Positions 25,434 through 39,332 of a DNA stretch of 62,000 nucleotides are shown piece by piece (the first letter of the stretch is position 1; each line of letters opens with the position of its first letter). The position numbers and the translations under genes are program-made. Below the pieces are notes generated by a model, which was not told where the DNA came from, did no database searches, and saw nothing but the letters and a program-made list of their open reading frames with translations. Source of the DNA: Glandiceps talaboti (lineage: Eukaryota; Hemichordata; Enteropneusta; Spengelidae); assembly GCF_964340395.1 (NCBI RefSeq), contig NC_135550.1:31326676-31388675 (forward strand), written 5' to 3'.

Positions 25434-25449
25434 ATTGGTTAGCCAATCA
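25434..25449. promoter_or_regulatory. Inverted CCAAT-box pair
   Basis: ATTGG (25434-25438) is followed four bases later by CCAATCA (25443-25449), giving two CCAAT boxes in opposite orientation. CCAATCA is the strong NF-Y form. The pair is about 100 bp above the TATA box, the usual range for NF-Y. Confidence 0.5.
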
Positions 25450-25466
25450 CAATGCGATATAATACG

Positions 25467-25477
25467 CCCCTAAGGGG
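25467..25477. promoter_or_regulatory. CCCC-TAA-GGGG inverted repeat
   Basis: Four-base arms flank a three-base centre, upstream of the CCAAT pair. The layout resembles dyad sites of zinc-finger or COE/EBF factors, but the match is not exact enough to name one. Confidence 0.2.
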
Positions 25478-25486
25478 CCTTCATTA

Positions 25487-25508
25487 TGGTTCTGTTTTGA
25501 ACCAATCA
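25487..25508. promoter_or_regulatory. TGGTTC/GAACCA dyad with a second CCAATCA box
   Basis: TGGTTC (25487-25492) and GAACCA (25499-25504) form a six-base inverted repeat with a six-base spacer. Its right arm overlaps CCAATCA (25502-25508), the third CCAAT box of the promoter. Confidence 0.35.
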
Positions 25509-25526
25509 CAGTGGAGAATGGTGTTG

Positions 25527-25533
25527 TGTTTAT
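25527..25533 (+). promoter_or_regulatory. Forkhead-type site TGTTTAT
   Basis: TGTTTAT fits the general forkhead consensus TRTTTRY and lies about 320 bp upstream of the foxG ATG. It could allow auto- or cross-regulation, but such sites are common in AT-rich DNA. Confidence 0.2.
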
Positions 25534-28500
25534 TCCTCGTCCCGTTTCCCCTCCCAGTGAATTGTTCGGGCGGCAAAAAGCAATCATATTTTCCCCATTA
25601 TCTGTTTGAAAGTCGACGACTTTGTGGCGAAAACAAAGACCATGTATAAATGAAGATCATAGACACTCGATACAGTGGAGGGGTTGGGCCACTTTTCACT
25701 CCAGTTAAAATATAAACGCTACATAAGTGACTGCTATTCAAAATAAGTGTATACAGAAGAAAAAAATCTCAAGTTTCTGAATTTGAAACTTGTGCGACAT
25801 TCAAGTATTTGATGTGTGTGTATGGGTGTGTGTGTGTGTGGGGGGGGTGATGTGCGTTTCTGCTTTTCAATGAGGGCAGTTTTTTTTCAATTGAATTAAA
25901 AGTGTTGAGTTTATGTGAAATGTTGTGACAAGTGGCGATTTGGTAAGCTTTTCTCTCCCCAATTAGGTTTCGATCGCTAAACACTCTTCAATTGTTCGTA
26001 TGCGTTGGCTAATTTCACTTTGATGAGTACATAGTAAGGAGGGAACAATCAAATCGACAACTACGCCAGGGTGATAAGTTGTTCGTAGCTAGTGTATGAA
26101 TACTTTCAGCTTTTTGTGTCCACATGAATGACAAATCTTTCAGACACGCGGACGCACAATGCATGATGGGTTCCGTGTCTTCGATGAATGGAGTAAGTCT
26201 TTAAAAGCATGTCATATGAATGAGATGGGGAAAAGAAGCTTAAATCTCATGTAATAGTGCCCTCAGGGACGTTCTCCTTCCTTAATGGGACCACTCGCCA
26301 AAATATGCGAGCACCGTCCTTTCATTTTACAATAACTGTGGCTTCTGGTTGGTTCTCCTACTACAGAACTTGACATAGGCCACCTTAATCAATACTGGAT
26401 CCAAATATTTGCTTAAGAAAGAGCTACAAACAGCACAGTTTATGTAAACGGAGCCGTTTGTCTTAGAGCACCGTTTGTTGTTGCAGGGGCTATGTTACAC
26501 GGCTACTTTGAGTTTTGTTTAACAAACTTGGCGAGAGGTTTATCGCCGAGAAAACCCTTCACTGAAATTGTTGGATAAACTTTGGACACAAGTTGTCTTT
26601 GCAGCTTTACGACGTATGCCTTCAAGTACTGCAAGAGTCTATACAATGTTAATATCACGAGTCAATGTTAGTTTTGACTTCCAACATGACCATCGGCCAC
26701 TGTTTTTTTCTGTCCTTTCAAGCACTGCATAGTAACAGATCATGCATACGAAACGATGTACATATTGCCTTTTAAACAGAAAACTGAGACAGTCAATGCT
26801 TTTAAAAAACGGCGGTCGTGTAGTGTATTGTCATAATCACACACATCGGTGGTCGTGCACGTTTTCACACAGCACTAAAAATGATGATCATAAACTTTCT
26901 ATGGAAAGACTGAAACGTGGGTAGGTAGTCATAGTAACAAGACACATTATGTTATTTTTCTTCTCTCTCACACACACAATACGAAATGAACAGAAAGGTC
27001 AAACAGTGGAAAATAGTTGGTTCTATACCATATATAGGGATCACAGCTTTTAGGGTTTTGAAAAAAAAGGTCGTTGTGAACATGTTACCACTTCATCTTA
27101 GATGAAAAGGAAACACACAATATTGGCGTCACGGTTAAACCCTCTCACGTACTTCAACATCGAGAAGGGAACAAACTGCTTGGTTTAGCTTTACACAAGA
27201 GAGCTGTGTGTGGTAGTCCTCTGTAAGCAGATAGTTTAATGGGTTTCACCCTACCCTGTCAAGTTGCCTTTAAATTTACTGTAACGTCGTCTACTCTCGG
27301 ATTGTGGGAATTTTGAAAGGTGTGACCTTACGAATATTGTTATTATCATGTAATATAAACGCATGACTATTTCGAGGACCAGAAGAGTGACCATTTCTCC
27401 GAAATGTCCGCCCAACGCCAACACTTGGACCCCCGTAGCGCTCGGGGCATCCATGGCTCTAAATGACGCTAAACATCTTCACTCGCAAACAGGAGATAGT
27501 GTTAAAACACCGGGGAAAGTGATAATTAACACACTACTGTGATGGATAAATAGAGTGACATAGATCACTTTGGTTGACAAAAATTATTGACACAATGGGT
27601 AATTGGCACCCGGGTGAAAGTTTGCACTATCTTCGTTAAGTATATTTTATAATTTCCAAGGAAAACAAACTTGCTACCCACGCCCCCTGTCTGGCAAAAC
27701 GCACCGAGACAGAAACCACACCAAAATAGAAGCATCGACCGAAGGTAAATAAATAAATATATTATGACAGGGGCTGACTGAGTGCTTCTATAAATTACAT
27801 GCCTTACGCTCGGTCAGTTGAAAACTTCATTTGGGTTTGTGTATACTTAGAGTTGTTACTTGAAGAAGCACTTAGTTTTATCGGACTATCAGTCTATTGA
27901 GAAGGTGATACTAGAAGCCTGGGAAATCAGCTCCTATGCACAAATACAAACGCCACTATTTACGCCTCTTCAAGTGCAAAACACCAGGGTTGGATAGAGT
28001 TCGAGACAGATTGCTTGTGTTGCTCAGTAATTGTATTTACATAGTATTATTATCGTCAGTGAGCATTTAATACATGTAAGAGCACTAGTCTCCGGTAGCT
28101 TGGGTACAGCTTATTTGCAATTGGGACAAAAAAAAGTGAAGGTCTGTGTAACTTTTGTCAGAAATATATGGGGGGAAAAAAGGTAAACCAAGCGTCACAA
28201 ATTCGCATGCGACGTGCTGTATTGGTAACGTTGCAAGCCGGGGATCTGATGAGATGTGTGGCCCGTCCCAACTATGGCCATACTCCACATTGTTCTGTAA
28301 CTGTATTTACAATATCTATGATAAGTTTTGCCGCACAACTTCACACCAGATGATTTTTAAATCATATCGATATCAAAGAGGTACAATGACATATTAACGC
28401 TGGCATGCAATATTCTGCATCTTTGAATGCCCGGAGACAATATTAGCGAGGCCAGGCAAAAAGCCGTGTCCCTTCTTCGATTGTTTTTCTATGTGTTACG

Positions 28501-29180
28501 GCGTGATTAAGATAGGTCCAAGCGCTGGCGGCTACGCTTCACCGCGCTACATTAAAAATCAATTATGAGACTCGCCCAAAGTAGGAGTTGGGGTGTACGT
28601 TTGACTTCTCACCCTTAACAAAGTGATGGAGAGCGTGTGGTAGGTCTTGACACCCCTGACCGAAAAGTTACCAATACTACAACAATTCTTGTATATAAAC
28701 AGAACATCAATTCCATCAGGTCTGGCCAGGCATTGCTTCAACTGATACAAATGCAATGTTGGTGTACATATACATTATGTTTAGACACGGATGGTATATT
28801 AAAATATTGTACAAATAAATAAAGTGGAGACTGTGAAATCGCTATCTTGGTGGCTGCTGTCGTAGATGACCACTGACATGTGTGACTAGTTCCTAATCCA
28901 TGTGCAACCGCTGTGAAGGCAGACAGTAAGCCATGATATGCTGCCGACTGATGTGTGCCAGACATCAAACCATCTACATCTACATAGCATGCCAGCAATC
29001 CTTTAATTAAGAAGTGAGACAAAGTGCCAGCAGGAAACTACAGAAAGTATAAATATCATTGAATCCGTTTGGATTGGTCAAAATATTGACCAAGATGGAG
29101 ATGAGAAATTTAAAAAAAAAATTTGTTTGAAAAAAAGAGAACACGGCCCACGGGCGAAATAGGCAGACACTACTATCTGA
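25534..29180. other. Non-coding stretch 5' of foxG
   Basis: Contains a (TG)n run with a G tract at 25811-25847 and the dyad AAACGG-AG-CCGTTT at 26446-26459. Multiple short frames at 28.1-29.0 kb carry no domain. No gene recognised. Confidence 0.5.
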
Positions 29181-29183
29181 AAT

Positions 29184-29480
<297 letters not shown>

Positions 29481-29483
<3 letters not shown>

Positions 29484-30137
29484 AGACGCGTAAATATAAG
29501 AAAGAAACGAAGAAAATACGTTTGTTTTGTGTAAGTTAATTCTAGAACTCCTATCACGTCAACGGTGGAGTAAGCCTTTGGCATATTTCGATATTTATCG
29601 AGTATTACACCACCCATCATATGAATACAACAATATATGAATTACGTATATATTGTACAACCAGGCGTAATATCTGAAAAATCAAGAACAAAAGTAAATT
29701 GAATGACATATAATTCTTCAACTGGCACTTAATGTTTTATTCATGGTGGTTAAAAAACCAGCCTAGTTTGATCCATAATGTCCTTTTCTAGATCCCATGC
29801 AAAGACGTAAAGTGTCTCGTTATGAGGACAGGTTCAGGCGAGTTGAAAGACTTTATGATATCACCATTCTTTGGCATGTTAAAGTACATAACCAAGTCAT
29901 TTCACAAATGACGACCAACAGATAATTTGTATGTGCTGTCTGAAAATAAATGTGAATGTGCGATTCGAAATAATTAAGGCGTGAAGATAAATATTTCAAA
30001 TTTTCTTTCGAGATTAAAATCCATATTATATTCCACTTGCAATACTAAAATAATGACATTAATCAATTTGCATATAAATGCAAAATTAGCTATTATATCA
30101 TAGATGAGTGTATATGAATAAATTACATATATGTATG
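29481..30137. other. AT-rich non-coding stretch
   Basis: Nothing recognised except one octamer ATTTGCAT at 30066-30073. Confidence 0.5.
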
Positions 30138-30226
30138 CATACATACATACATACATACATACATACATACATACATACATACATACATACATACATACAT
30201 ACATACATACATACATACATACATAC
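30138..30226. repeat. (CATA)22 microsatellite
   Basis: About 22 uninterrupted CATA units. Confidence 0.97.
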
Positions 30227-32517
30227 GGATTTTCGTCACTTTTTGTTTGTAATAGTAATCAATGACATTGAATCGTAAGAAAATACACAGATCAATTAGA
30301 CACTACAACATTTTTGAAAGGTTGAAAAGGTTCTTGATTTTAATGATGTCTTTTCATGGCAGAATTTCCTCAATTTTATTTCATCTAAACATTGTGTTTA
30401 ATTAACGTGTTTTATCATTAGCCCATGGTCTTATAATTGGAAATGGATATCATATCTAATTTCAGCACATGCGTAGTACGTTCATAATTTGATCATGTGG
30501 TGACTCTCTAAATACACAACTGTTGCGACTATTATGTAGCATGAAGTGACCACATTTCCCTACTTGATGGAAACTCAATGCGATTCTTTCAAAATGGTAT
30601 AATAATAGTTATTCTTTGGTTTATTCACAAATAATTTTTCCATTTCCTAAAACCGTTTTCCTATCAGAATTAAATTGAGAGTATTATATGACATAATTAT
30701 TAATAGAGTAATGAATTAAGATTTGCAAGATGTTGATATATGGCACGATATATGTCTTATAACAACGTACACGCATATCTACAACAAGTCAACAATCATC
30801 ATTAATTGATAAAAATTGTCATTGCCTTACGGCTTATATCGTGTCAAAGTGGGAGGGTTTGGTGACGGCACGGGGTTAACGAACGTTCCAAGGTCGGAAA
30901 ATCAGCGACTTTACATCAAAATATGTATTTTGTCTATTACTGTAGTAAAGTGACTGCTGTGAAGTGAGGGTAAATGCAGAGCTAGTCTAGGTCAGGAAGT
31001 TGTAAATCATTCCGCCGCGTCACTGATGACTACCATGGTTCGTACGTAGTAATGCTTGTATCGGTTGAGTCATGTAAGACTTAGTTCATTCAGTGAGCGC
31101 CCCAGGGTGTCGATTTATCGACAAAGGGGTCTGAAATATTATATTTGGATATGGCCACCATCATAAACTGTGTTATTTGTTGATAATATTGTTTGGGGGC
31201 TAGCATCTGCTATGAATACGTGGAGTACGTGTACTACATAGTAAAGCCTTTTTGCGCCTTGCACATGTTGCAGGGGGTTATCTTCACAACGGGATAACCC
31301 TCTTCTGTTCAGAGATGAGAAAAAAAGATTTGAAAATTACGATTTATCGGAAATGTGGAAGTTTGTGTCTGTTTTTAATAATATTTCTGTCGACTGTTGT
31401 ATTAGTCAATGCACCGTCATTTCACCCCCTCCCCAATGACTTTATGAATTTATTGACCTGAGGCAAGCAATTCGAAATAAATCGATAAATTGAAATATCA
31501 TTAAAAAGGTGGGTGTACGTAAGATTATATTTGAACATGATGAACTAGACAACGAAGCATACATTTCTATGGAAACCCAGAATTGCGGCAACGCCTGTCA
31601 CCTGAAGATACCACATGGTGGCCGGGCATGGTGAGAGCAAACGATATGTCAGCCCGATCGACTTTAGCTACAATAATTACCGTTTGTTGTTCCTTTATTG
31701 GAAACTGCAGGTTCACTTATCACTTATTCACGTTAATTCTTTACCTACATTATTTACCTTCATATATTGAGATAGTTGACAGGAGAATCATGATTTTTTT
31801 TTAAACACACATTTTAACCGACCAATTTAGTGAGGAGATGCCGTACATCGTTAAGGGCACAATGTAAAAAACGTTTTTTTTTTAAAATAACAGCATATTC
31901 CGTCCATGACTTACATGCTGTTTACAATGGTTATGTTGCGAAGCATTTAGAAAAAAAACACCTCTAAGAGAATCTAGTCACGAATCGTAGAACACGTGTT
32001 TATGGAGTATGTAGTACCCATATCACTATCAGTATATTTAAAGAAAAATTCAACAGATGAACTTTTTAATCTTATCACGTCTATTTTCCTCTCAATTAAT
32101 CGAAAGACTGACTTCCAACTGACCGTCCTTTCTACGTTGCCTTGTTGCATTCTGTTATCCGTATGAATCCGATAAGATTATGAAGCAAAATTAAGCGCGC
32201 TTGTCGCGAACACACAATACAATAGTAGGGGTTCTGCAAACTCCTCACAATGTGGACAGCAGGTAACTACGTTATGCCGCTAGCTCATTGTGGAGGTACG
32301 GAACAAGGAACAAACGCACGAAAAACTTATATGTCTTTGTCACATTTCAATAGATTTGGCAAAAATGTATTTTTTTTCAAATCAAAATTGAAATGACTAT
32401 CGTCGTTACGAAAATGGTCCCAACCATAATAATATAACTTGTTCTGCTTTAGTTCAGTTTTTCGGGGAGGGGGCTAACTTCCTGAACTCTAATAAGTTCA
32501 AGGAGTAGTACACAGTT
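30227..32517. other. Non-coding stretch, nothing recognised
   Basis: AT-rich DNA with A and T runs. Frames of about 70 codons have no domain. Confidence 0.5.
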
Positions 32518-33012
32518 GTGTTGACATGTGGATATGGTTGAATGTAGGGCAATACGATAGGTAATCCATTGCCATTGGAACTAAATGTGATGATCCTATG
32601 ATCAATGTCATGTTGATACACGAGGCAATGTGATCAATAACTCGACAGTGCGTGTTGATATGGTTCAACACAAGGTAATACGATAGGTGATGTCATGGGG
32701 ATATAATGAATATGTCCAGCGTCATGTTGATACAGAGGGCAATACGATCAGTGACTCGACAGGGCGTGTTGATATGGTTGAACACAAGGTAATACGATAG
32801 GTGATGTCATGGGGATATAATGAATATGACCAGCGTCATGTTGATACAGAGGGCAATACGATCAGTGACTCGACAGGGCGTGTTGATATGGTTGAACACA
32901 AGGTAATACGATAGGTGATGTCATAGGAATATAACGAATGTGACCAGCGTCATATTGCTACACAGAGCAATACGACCAGTGACTCAACGACATGTCTACA
33001 TTGTGATTGAAC
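32518..33012. repeat. 114-bp tandem repeat, just over four copies
   Basis: The marker GTCAT recurs at 32607, 32721, 32835 and 32949, exactly 114 bp apart. Inside each unit, two halves start with TGTTGATA and contain AATACGAT, so the unit looks like an older, smaller repeat that doubled and diverged. The two central copies are nearly identical; the outer ones are more diverged. Confidence 0.93.
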
Positions 33013-35838
33013 ACAGGGCGAATGATGTAGATAAAAAAACGCTGGAATGAACACAGTACAAGAATTTATATTTTTTTCATTTATTTGTTATTTATATATA
33101 TACCAGTATATTTATACCCGTATGATTAAGACAGGTATCGAGTTGTCGATGATTCAAAGAAATGACGTATTTTTATTACTCTAAAAATGACGTCACCAAT
33201 CATTTATCCACTGTTTCAAGGTGAGTGATGTACACGGGTATATCCATGCATGTTTTTTATTCTACACTTCTGTTTGTTAGCATTAACTAAAATGACCAAA
33301 GAAATGTTGAATGTACTAAAATAACACCTATAAAAGATTAAACGGTCCTAACCAAAGAATTCAACAAAACGTTTTTAGATGGTTTGTTTTTTCTATTTAT
33401 ATAATTAAAAGCAGAAATGTGTAGCATTTAATACACCAATTAGATTTCAATGAAAACGGTAAGTCGTCTCAAAATGTTAATCTCCCTGGCAATCAAAATA
33501 CTGTTTACGAACGTTCGATTTACGAGCTCAAATTTGTTGTGCTCACACAAAGCTACTGTTATGTGTATTTTATAATGGGTTATTAGTTGTCCATCATACA
33601 GAAGAGTCAAATTACCATCACGTTGTCAAACAAAAGTACAGCTCTGTAACAGCGTAGGGGATACTAACATTTTCAGTATTTGTTCTCAAAGACCTGGTTT
33701 TTAATTTGCCAAATTTAATTATGTTATTCAGTAGGATCATTATAACAATAAGCTAGAAATTGAATTATAATTGGTTAGAGCTAGCGGTGACTGTTTAGAC
33801 ACGGAGTGCGGCCTTGCTTAGGCAAACAACTCAAGAGATCTATGTCAAATCTAATTATGTGTTTTTTGTTTTCAAACAGTCTGTGTCATTGAAATGGCCA
33901 TTGAAATTACATTTGGTGCCGAACCTCCCTTATAAACAAGGATTGGGATCGGTCATCTGTATAACATTCGATTCCAGACTTTCCATCGGCGTCATTCCGC
34001 CATGTCTATAAACATGACTTATCATAATGTTTGTTAAAATAAAATTGAAACAACAATAAACGTTTGCGAAAAGCATAACAGCGCCATATCGCACACTGTT
34101 TGTTTTTAGAGCGATTAACGTCGTACAATTTGCATATCTATCGTATAATCGTGGGAAAGGATGAAACATGAAGACAAAGAGTTTATCACTGAAATTAATT
34201 TTTGACTGAAAATATACAGATTTAAGTAATTGATGGCGCCATAGAGCTATTATAAAACATAATCTATATATTAATATAACACAATAACCACATTGCTTAT
34301 TTTCAACGGTGATTTTATCGACGTAATGACAATTCGCAAATTTGAAAAGAAATATGTAATTGGAGTTAAGTTTGATAATTAACAAATACCCCCACCCATT
34401 CCCCACCACTGTTCTTTTAAATGCACCAGGATCTTAAGCCAAATTTGAACAAAAATATACAATAATCCTGGGACCGTATCCTTTTCACGACACTTTAGAT
34501 CTTTACATATCTACTTTGCAGAAGAGCATGACCACTCAACTATAGAATACAATAGAAGTTCAAATTCTCCTTTTAAATGGCATTTACTTTGATTTTAACT
34601 GACTCTAAATCTATTTATCTAGCCTAACAGAAGATTAACTTTTGAATATTCTGTAACTCTAAGCTCTTAGCCTAACCAAGCCTTGATTACTATGTTTTCC
34701 AATCCTTTGTATCGATCATGTGATGAAGTTTCACATGGAGTTGTAGAGTTCGACATACTAGTATACTGTGATGTCAGACAAACTTTTAACAATATCAAGG
34801 AAAATATGAAACACTACGAATGACTTCGTCGACAACTTGAGGTTTAAAACTGTCAGAAGCACGAATATACATGAGTTACTAGTAATGTGGCACTGTAACA
34901 TTATGCGTTCCTTTTATCAAACATATTTTGTCAAACAAAAAGCTTGGTGGTGTTAAACGTCCAAACTCTATGCTATTTTCAATACCTATATTTCCTGTAC
35001 CCTAATATACTTGGCATTACATTCCATTTTTATCAAATCTAAAGTCCCATTAACGCATAAAATTGTAGTGATATGCTAATGTTCTATTAATAAATAGCTG
35101 AAATCGGACTACTGGTGATTGCTGTTAGTTGTCCTTTATGGTCAGCGATTTATTATCCTATTCAACACAAAGAACAGTTACATGCAATAATCTAATAACT
35201 GTTATGGAACAATAAACAGAATTTTAGCAATCTAATAATAATGATATTCATGATTAGGATACGAGAGGAAAATCCAATTATAGGGTCATTGTGCGAGAGG
35301 ACGATCGACTTTAAATTATCCGCTGAAATTGTTGCTCTATCTTGCGTACACACAGTACATTCGACGTTACGTTGAGAGAATGGTTCTGTGTTACTAGAAG
35401 TATGCATAGGACAATTCGTAGAATTTAAAACAACATCATTGATAACTAAAAAAAGCCTTGTTACAGATGTCGATTTGTATTTCCTAGTCTGTTGTCAAAC
35501 AGGTGAATGCGAAGGAAATTGGTAACAGCTGACGTGACCGAAAACATCTTCGAAGTTCTGCCAACTTCGAGATACGTCATCCGCTAGTCCAGTGTTTGGA
35601 TGACAGGCATATTTCCAACTATTTGATAAAATGAGTATTTAAATATGATCCAATCAATTTCAACGGCTCGAAATTGTCGTATCTGATGCAGTCTAAAGTA
35701 AGAACACTCAACACAAACAGTTCATACTGTATTTGTGATAGTGAATCATTTCCCCGCCAAAATCTGATAATTCAATTCCAAGTACTTCCTCTTTAGGAAA
35801 TCATTCAATCTAAAAGGGGTTTGATTCGATAGCCCTCA

Positions 35839-35839
<1 letters not shown>
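33013..35839. other. Non-coding stretch
   Basis: A 159-codon minus-strand frame (33930-34409) has no recognised family and AT-driven composition (Phe, Ile, Tyr-rich). A perfect octamer ATTTGCAT lies at 34128-34135. No gene supported. Confidence 0.5.
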
Positions 35840-35915
<76 letters not shown>

Positions 35916-35954
35916 GGCAGGCAGACAGGCAAACGCACGGACGGACGGACGGGC

Positions 35955-36030
<76 letters not shown>
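35840..36030. repeat. (ACAG)n-(GGAC)-(AGAT)n compound array
   Basis: ACAG units to about 35916, a mixed GGCA/ACGG stretch, then about 19 AGAT units from 35955. Confidence 0.97.
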
Positions 36031-36779
36031 CATAACGGCTAGACGATTTATTTTAGTGAGTATCAGTAAACTTGTTAAATACCCTTTTGAGAGTTTTGTA
36101 ATTAACAATCTACTTCGTTTTAATGAATCTCGACTTCAAGTCATTTTATTGTAATTGCAATCATTTCACAATATTCAATTCTAATTAATCACAAAACGTC
36201 CTCCAATTTACAAGTTGAAGGTCGTGATTACAAAAGATCAACAGAGCTGCAACAACACATTGATGTCTCTAAATAATGATAGCAAGTTATTCAAGGAAAG
36301 CGAAGGAACAGACACCAATAACTATAATATGTGACGTGAAAAAAAATCAAGATTTTAATTTTATGAGTGTGCTTGGTCAAAAATCGAAACTATTGTGTCC
36401 GATTTCTTTTTGGAATAAGAGTTTTTTTAATATATAGTCGGATTAAAAAATGAAATGTGATGGAAGTTAAAGACATGTCTATATTAAATATCAGAGGTGG
36501 AATAGTACTCAGTACACACAATGGGTTGATAATACACAACCAGTCATGCACGTACGTATCATTTGCTAATTTTAATTTGTGTGGTCATTCAAGTATAAAT
36601 GCATACAGGAAAGGATGTGACATTGGTAGTTCCGAAATTAAGGTAAAACTCGTCAGTTTCAGTTCAACAGTTGTATCACACCGGACAATACCATCCGTTC
36701 ACGTCGCACGTTGTTTGATCGATCCTTTCTAAATAAACTTGAACAAACTAGCGATCAGTCGCCCTTGTATGTTTTTCTC
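36031..36779. other. AT-rich non-coding stretch
   Basis: A 91-codon frame at 36457-36732 has no domain. Nothing else recognised. Confidence 0.5.
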
Positions 36780-37720
36780 ATCGCTACCCTAGCAAGGCCG
36801 CCAAATAGGAAAACGATACACAGACGAGCGGTTGTTCGTTATAGTCTCAGTCGCGTGTCGTTATAAGTATCGACGCTATGGTAGCAAATTTATAAAACCC
36901 ACATACTAAAATATATTGTACGCTGCGACTTTGGGGCAAAGACTCACCATTTCAAATGCGCGGTTTATGTGCGCAGCGAGGAGTAATTTCGAGGGTGATC
37001 CAACACTGAGGAAAAAATACGGTTGCCGGGAAACACAAACTGGGACAATTTCCTGCGGTGGCATCGAGATGTTGTCTCGCGCTTTTGTCTACTATAATTT
37101 GATACCGAAATCGATTATAAAATAAAGACAAAGAGTCGGATAATTTCATTAATGCTAGCGGTGGTAATTTCGCTGCTTCGATGCACTGAATCAATTTCTG
37201 TCGAGTACAATTTATGTAGGGCGGTTATTGAAAACAAACAGTTGTAAGCCAGGGAGGCAGAGCGATATCTCAATTTTCCCACGATTTCCAGCCAAGTGGA
37301 AAGGACCACTGCAATTTAGAAAACAATGACTCCTGCCCTCCTATGTTTATTTAACATATTAAAACGACTTTAAATGTCATTTTTATTATAATTATAAACA
37401 TATACGTATCATAAAGTGTTATTTCCTATTCGGAAACCATAGTGAGCCTCGTTGAAGGGCCATAAAACATTCTCTAGTGATTAATAATTGTCGTGTAAAA
37501 AACATTGAAAGAGAAGCCTTATTTCCGCGCCATTGTTTTAGTGTAATTACATTGTGCTTGCGTGACATGGATCGATTTCATGCCTATGCCACATGTGTAC
37601 GGTCGCTGATTGGTTGCTGCCAAAAGTTAGAGCATGCAGATCCAATGTTGTTTTGAATACAAGCCTCGCCATAGTGCCTGGGTCCGTCGAAACAAAGGCA
37701 CCCTTTCACGTGCCCGATGT
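36780..37720. promoter_or_regulatory. Candidate cis-regulatory block with a Sox-homeodomain-Sox cluster
   Basis: A stop-poor block of raised GC without simple repeats, flanked by AT-rich DNA. CCATTGTT (37530-37537), TAATTAC (37544-37550) and CATTGTG (37550-37556) lie within 27 bp. ACAAACA (37234-37240) fits a forkhead site. Location, about 12 kb upstream of foxG, suits an enhancer; this is inference. Confidence 0.3.
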
Positions 37721-38181
37721 CTCGAATGAAATTAAATTGAAAATACGTTTTCTTTGTTTTGCTTTTGTAGCCCAAGCGTTTATCATCCACGGTGAACATT
37801 TCAGTAGCAATTAATATCGCTTCAGATAACAATAGCGATAGTAGTAACTGTCTACCTTGATGCCAATATCAATAGTATCTTTATTCTTGATCTCATCACA
37901 ATATCTTATCACATCTCATAATAGAAGATAGAGTTACACTCGATCGCTTTCACTCTCGTCTCGCTACTATCGTTGAACGAACACCAATTACACTGAACGT
38001 ACACTAATGAAAATATCGTTGATTTTGCATCACTTAATTGCACGTTTCCAGCTACGCGCTTGAATGATAATGAAGCTATGTTATTTCAATGAAAACAATA
38101 TTTTCATGCGATTACGAAAGTTAAATATATGTTGAGAAAATGTTTCCCAGCTATATCAATATTTCGTCAAAACAACTAGAA
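37721..38181. other. AT-rich spacer
   Basis: Nothing recognised before the 29-bp array begins. Confidence 0.5.
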
Positions 38182-39285
38182 AGATTAACATATTATCATA
38201 AACTAGCAATGATTAACAGATTATCGTAAAACTAGCAATGATTAATAGATTATCGCAATCATTAACAGATTATCGTAAAACTAGCAATCATTAACAGATT
38301 ATCGTAAAACTAGCAATGATTAACAGATTATCGTAAAACTAGCAATGATTAACAGATTATCGTAAAACTAGCAATGGTTAATAGATTATCGTAAAACTAG
38401 CAATGATTAGCAGATTATCGTAAAACTAGCAATGGTTAACAGATTATCGTAAAACTAGCAATCATTAACAGATTATCGTAAAACTAGCAATCATTAATAG
38501 ATTATCGTAAAACTAGCAATGGTTAACAGATTATCGTAAAACTAGCAATCATTAACAGATTATCGTAAAACTAGCGACGATTAACAGATTATCGTAATGG
38601 TTAGCAGATTATCGTAATCATTAACATATTATCGTAAAACTAGCAATCATTAACAGATTATCGTAAAACTAGCAATGATTAACAGATTATCGTAAAACTA
38701 GCAATGGTTAATAGATTATCGTAAAACTAGCAATGGTTAACAGATTATCGTAAAACTAGCAATGGTTAACAGATTATCGTAAAACTAGCAATGATTAACA
38801 GATTATCGTAAAACTAGCAATGGTTAACAGATTATCGTAAAACTAGCAATGGTTAACAGATTATCGTAAAACTAGCAATGGTTAACAGATTATCGTAAAA
38901 CTAGCAATCATTAACAGATTATCGTAAAACTAGCAATGATTAACAGATTATCGTAAAACTAGCAATGGTTAACAGATTATCGTAAAACTAGCAATGATTA
39001 ACAGATTATCGTAAAACTAGCAATGATTAGCAGATTATCGTAAAACTAGCAATGATTAGCAGATTATCGTAAAACTAGCAATCATTAACAGATTATCGTA
39101 AAACTAGCAATGGTTAACAGATTATCGTAAAACTAGCAACGTTTAATAGATTATCGTAAAACTAGCAATCATTAACAGATTATCGTAAAACTAGCAATCA
39201 TTAACAGATTATCGTAAAACTAGCAATGATTAACAGATTATCGTAAAACTAGCGATGATAAACAGATTATCGTAATCATTTTCAG
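38182..39285. repeat. 29-bp minisatellite, about 37 copies
   Basis: Units contain AGATTATCGTAAAACTAGC followed by AAT and a variable GATTAAC, GGTTAAC or CATTAAC segment. The period is 29 bp (for example GCAATGG at 38701 and 38730). Contracted units of about 19-20 bp, missing the AAACTAGC part, occur near 38250 and 38600 and at the right end. Confidence 0.95.
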
Positions 39286-39332
39286 TTGATTTTTACATGT
39301 TACCTTTGTCAATGAGAACACAAGAAAACGTG

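Noticed and set aside
33930-34409. 159-codon minus-strand open frame
   Set aside because: Phe/Ile/Tyr-rich composition expected of AT-rich DNA; no family recognised and no supporting exon.
38182-39285. CRISPR-like appearance of the 29-bp array (also the 46-bp array at 57.6 kb)
   Set aside because: Units abut directly with no unique spacers, there are no cas genes, and the DNA is animal nuclear sequence.
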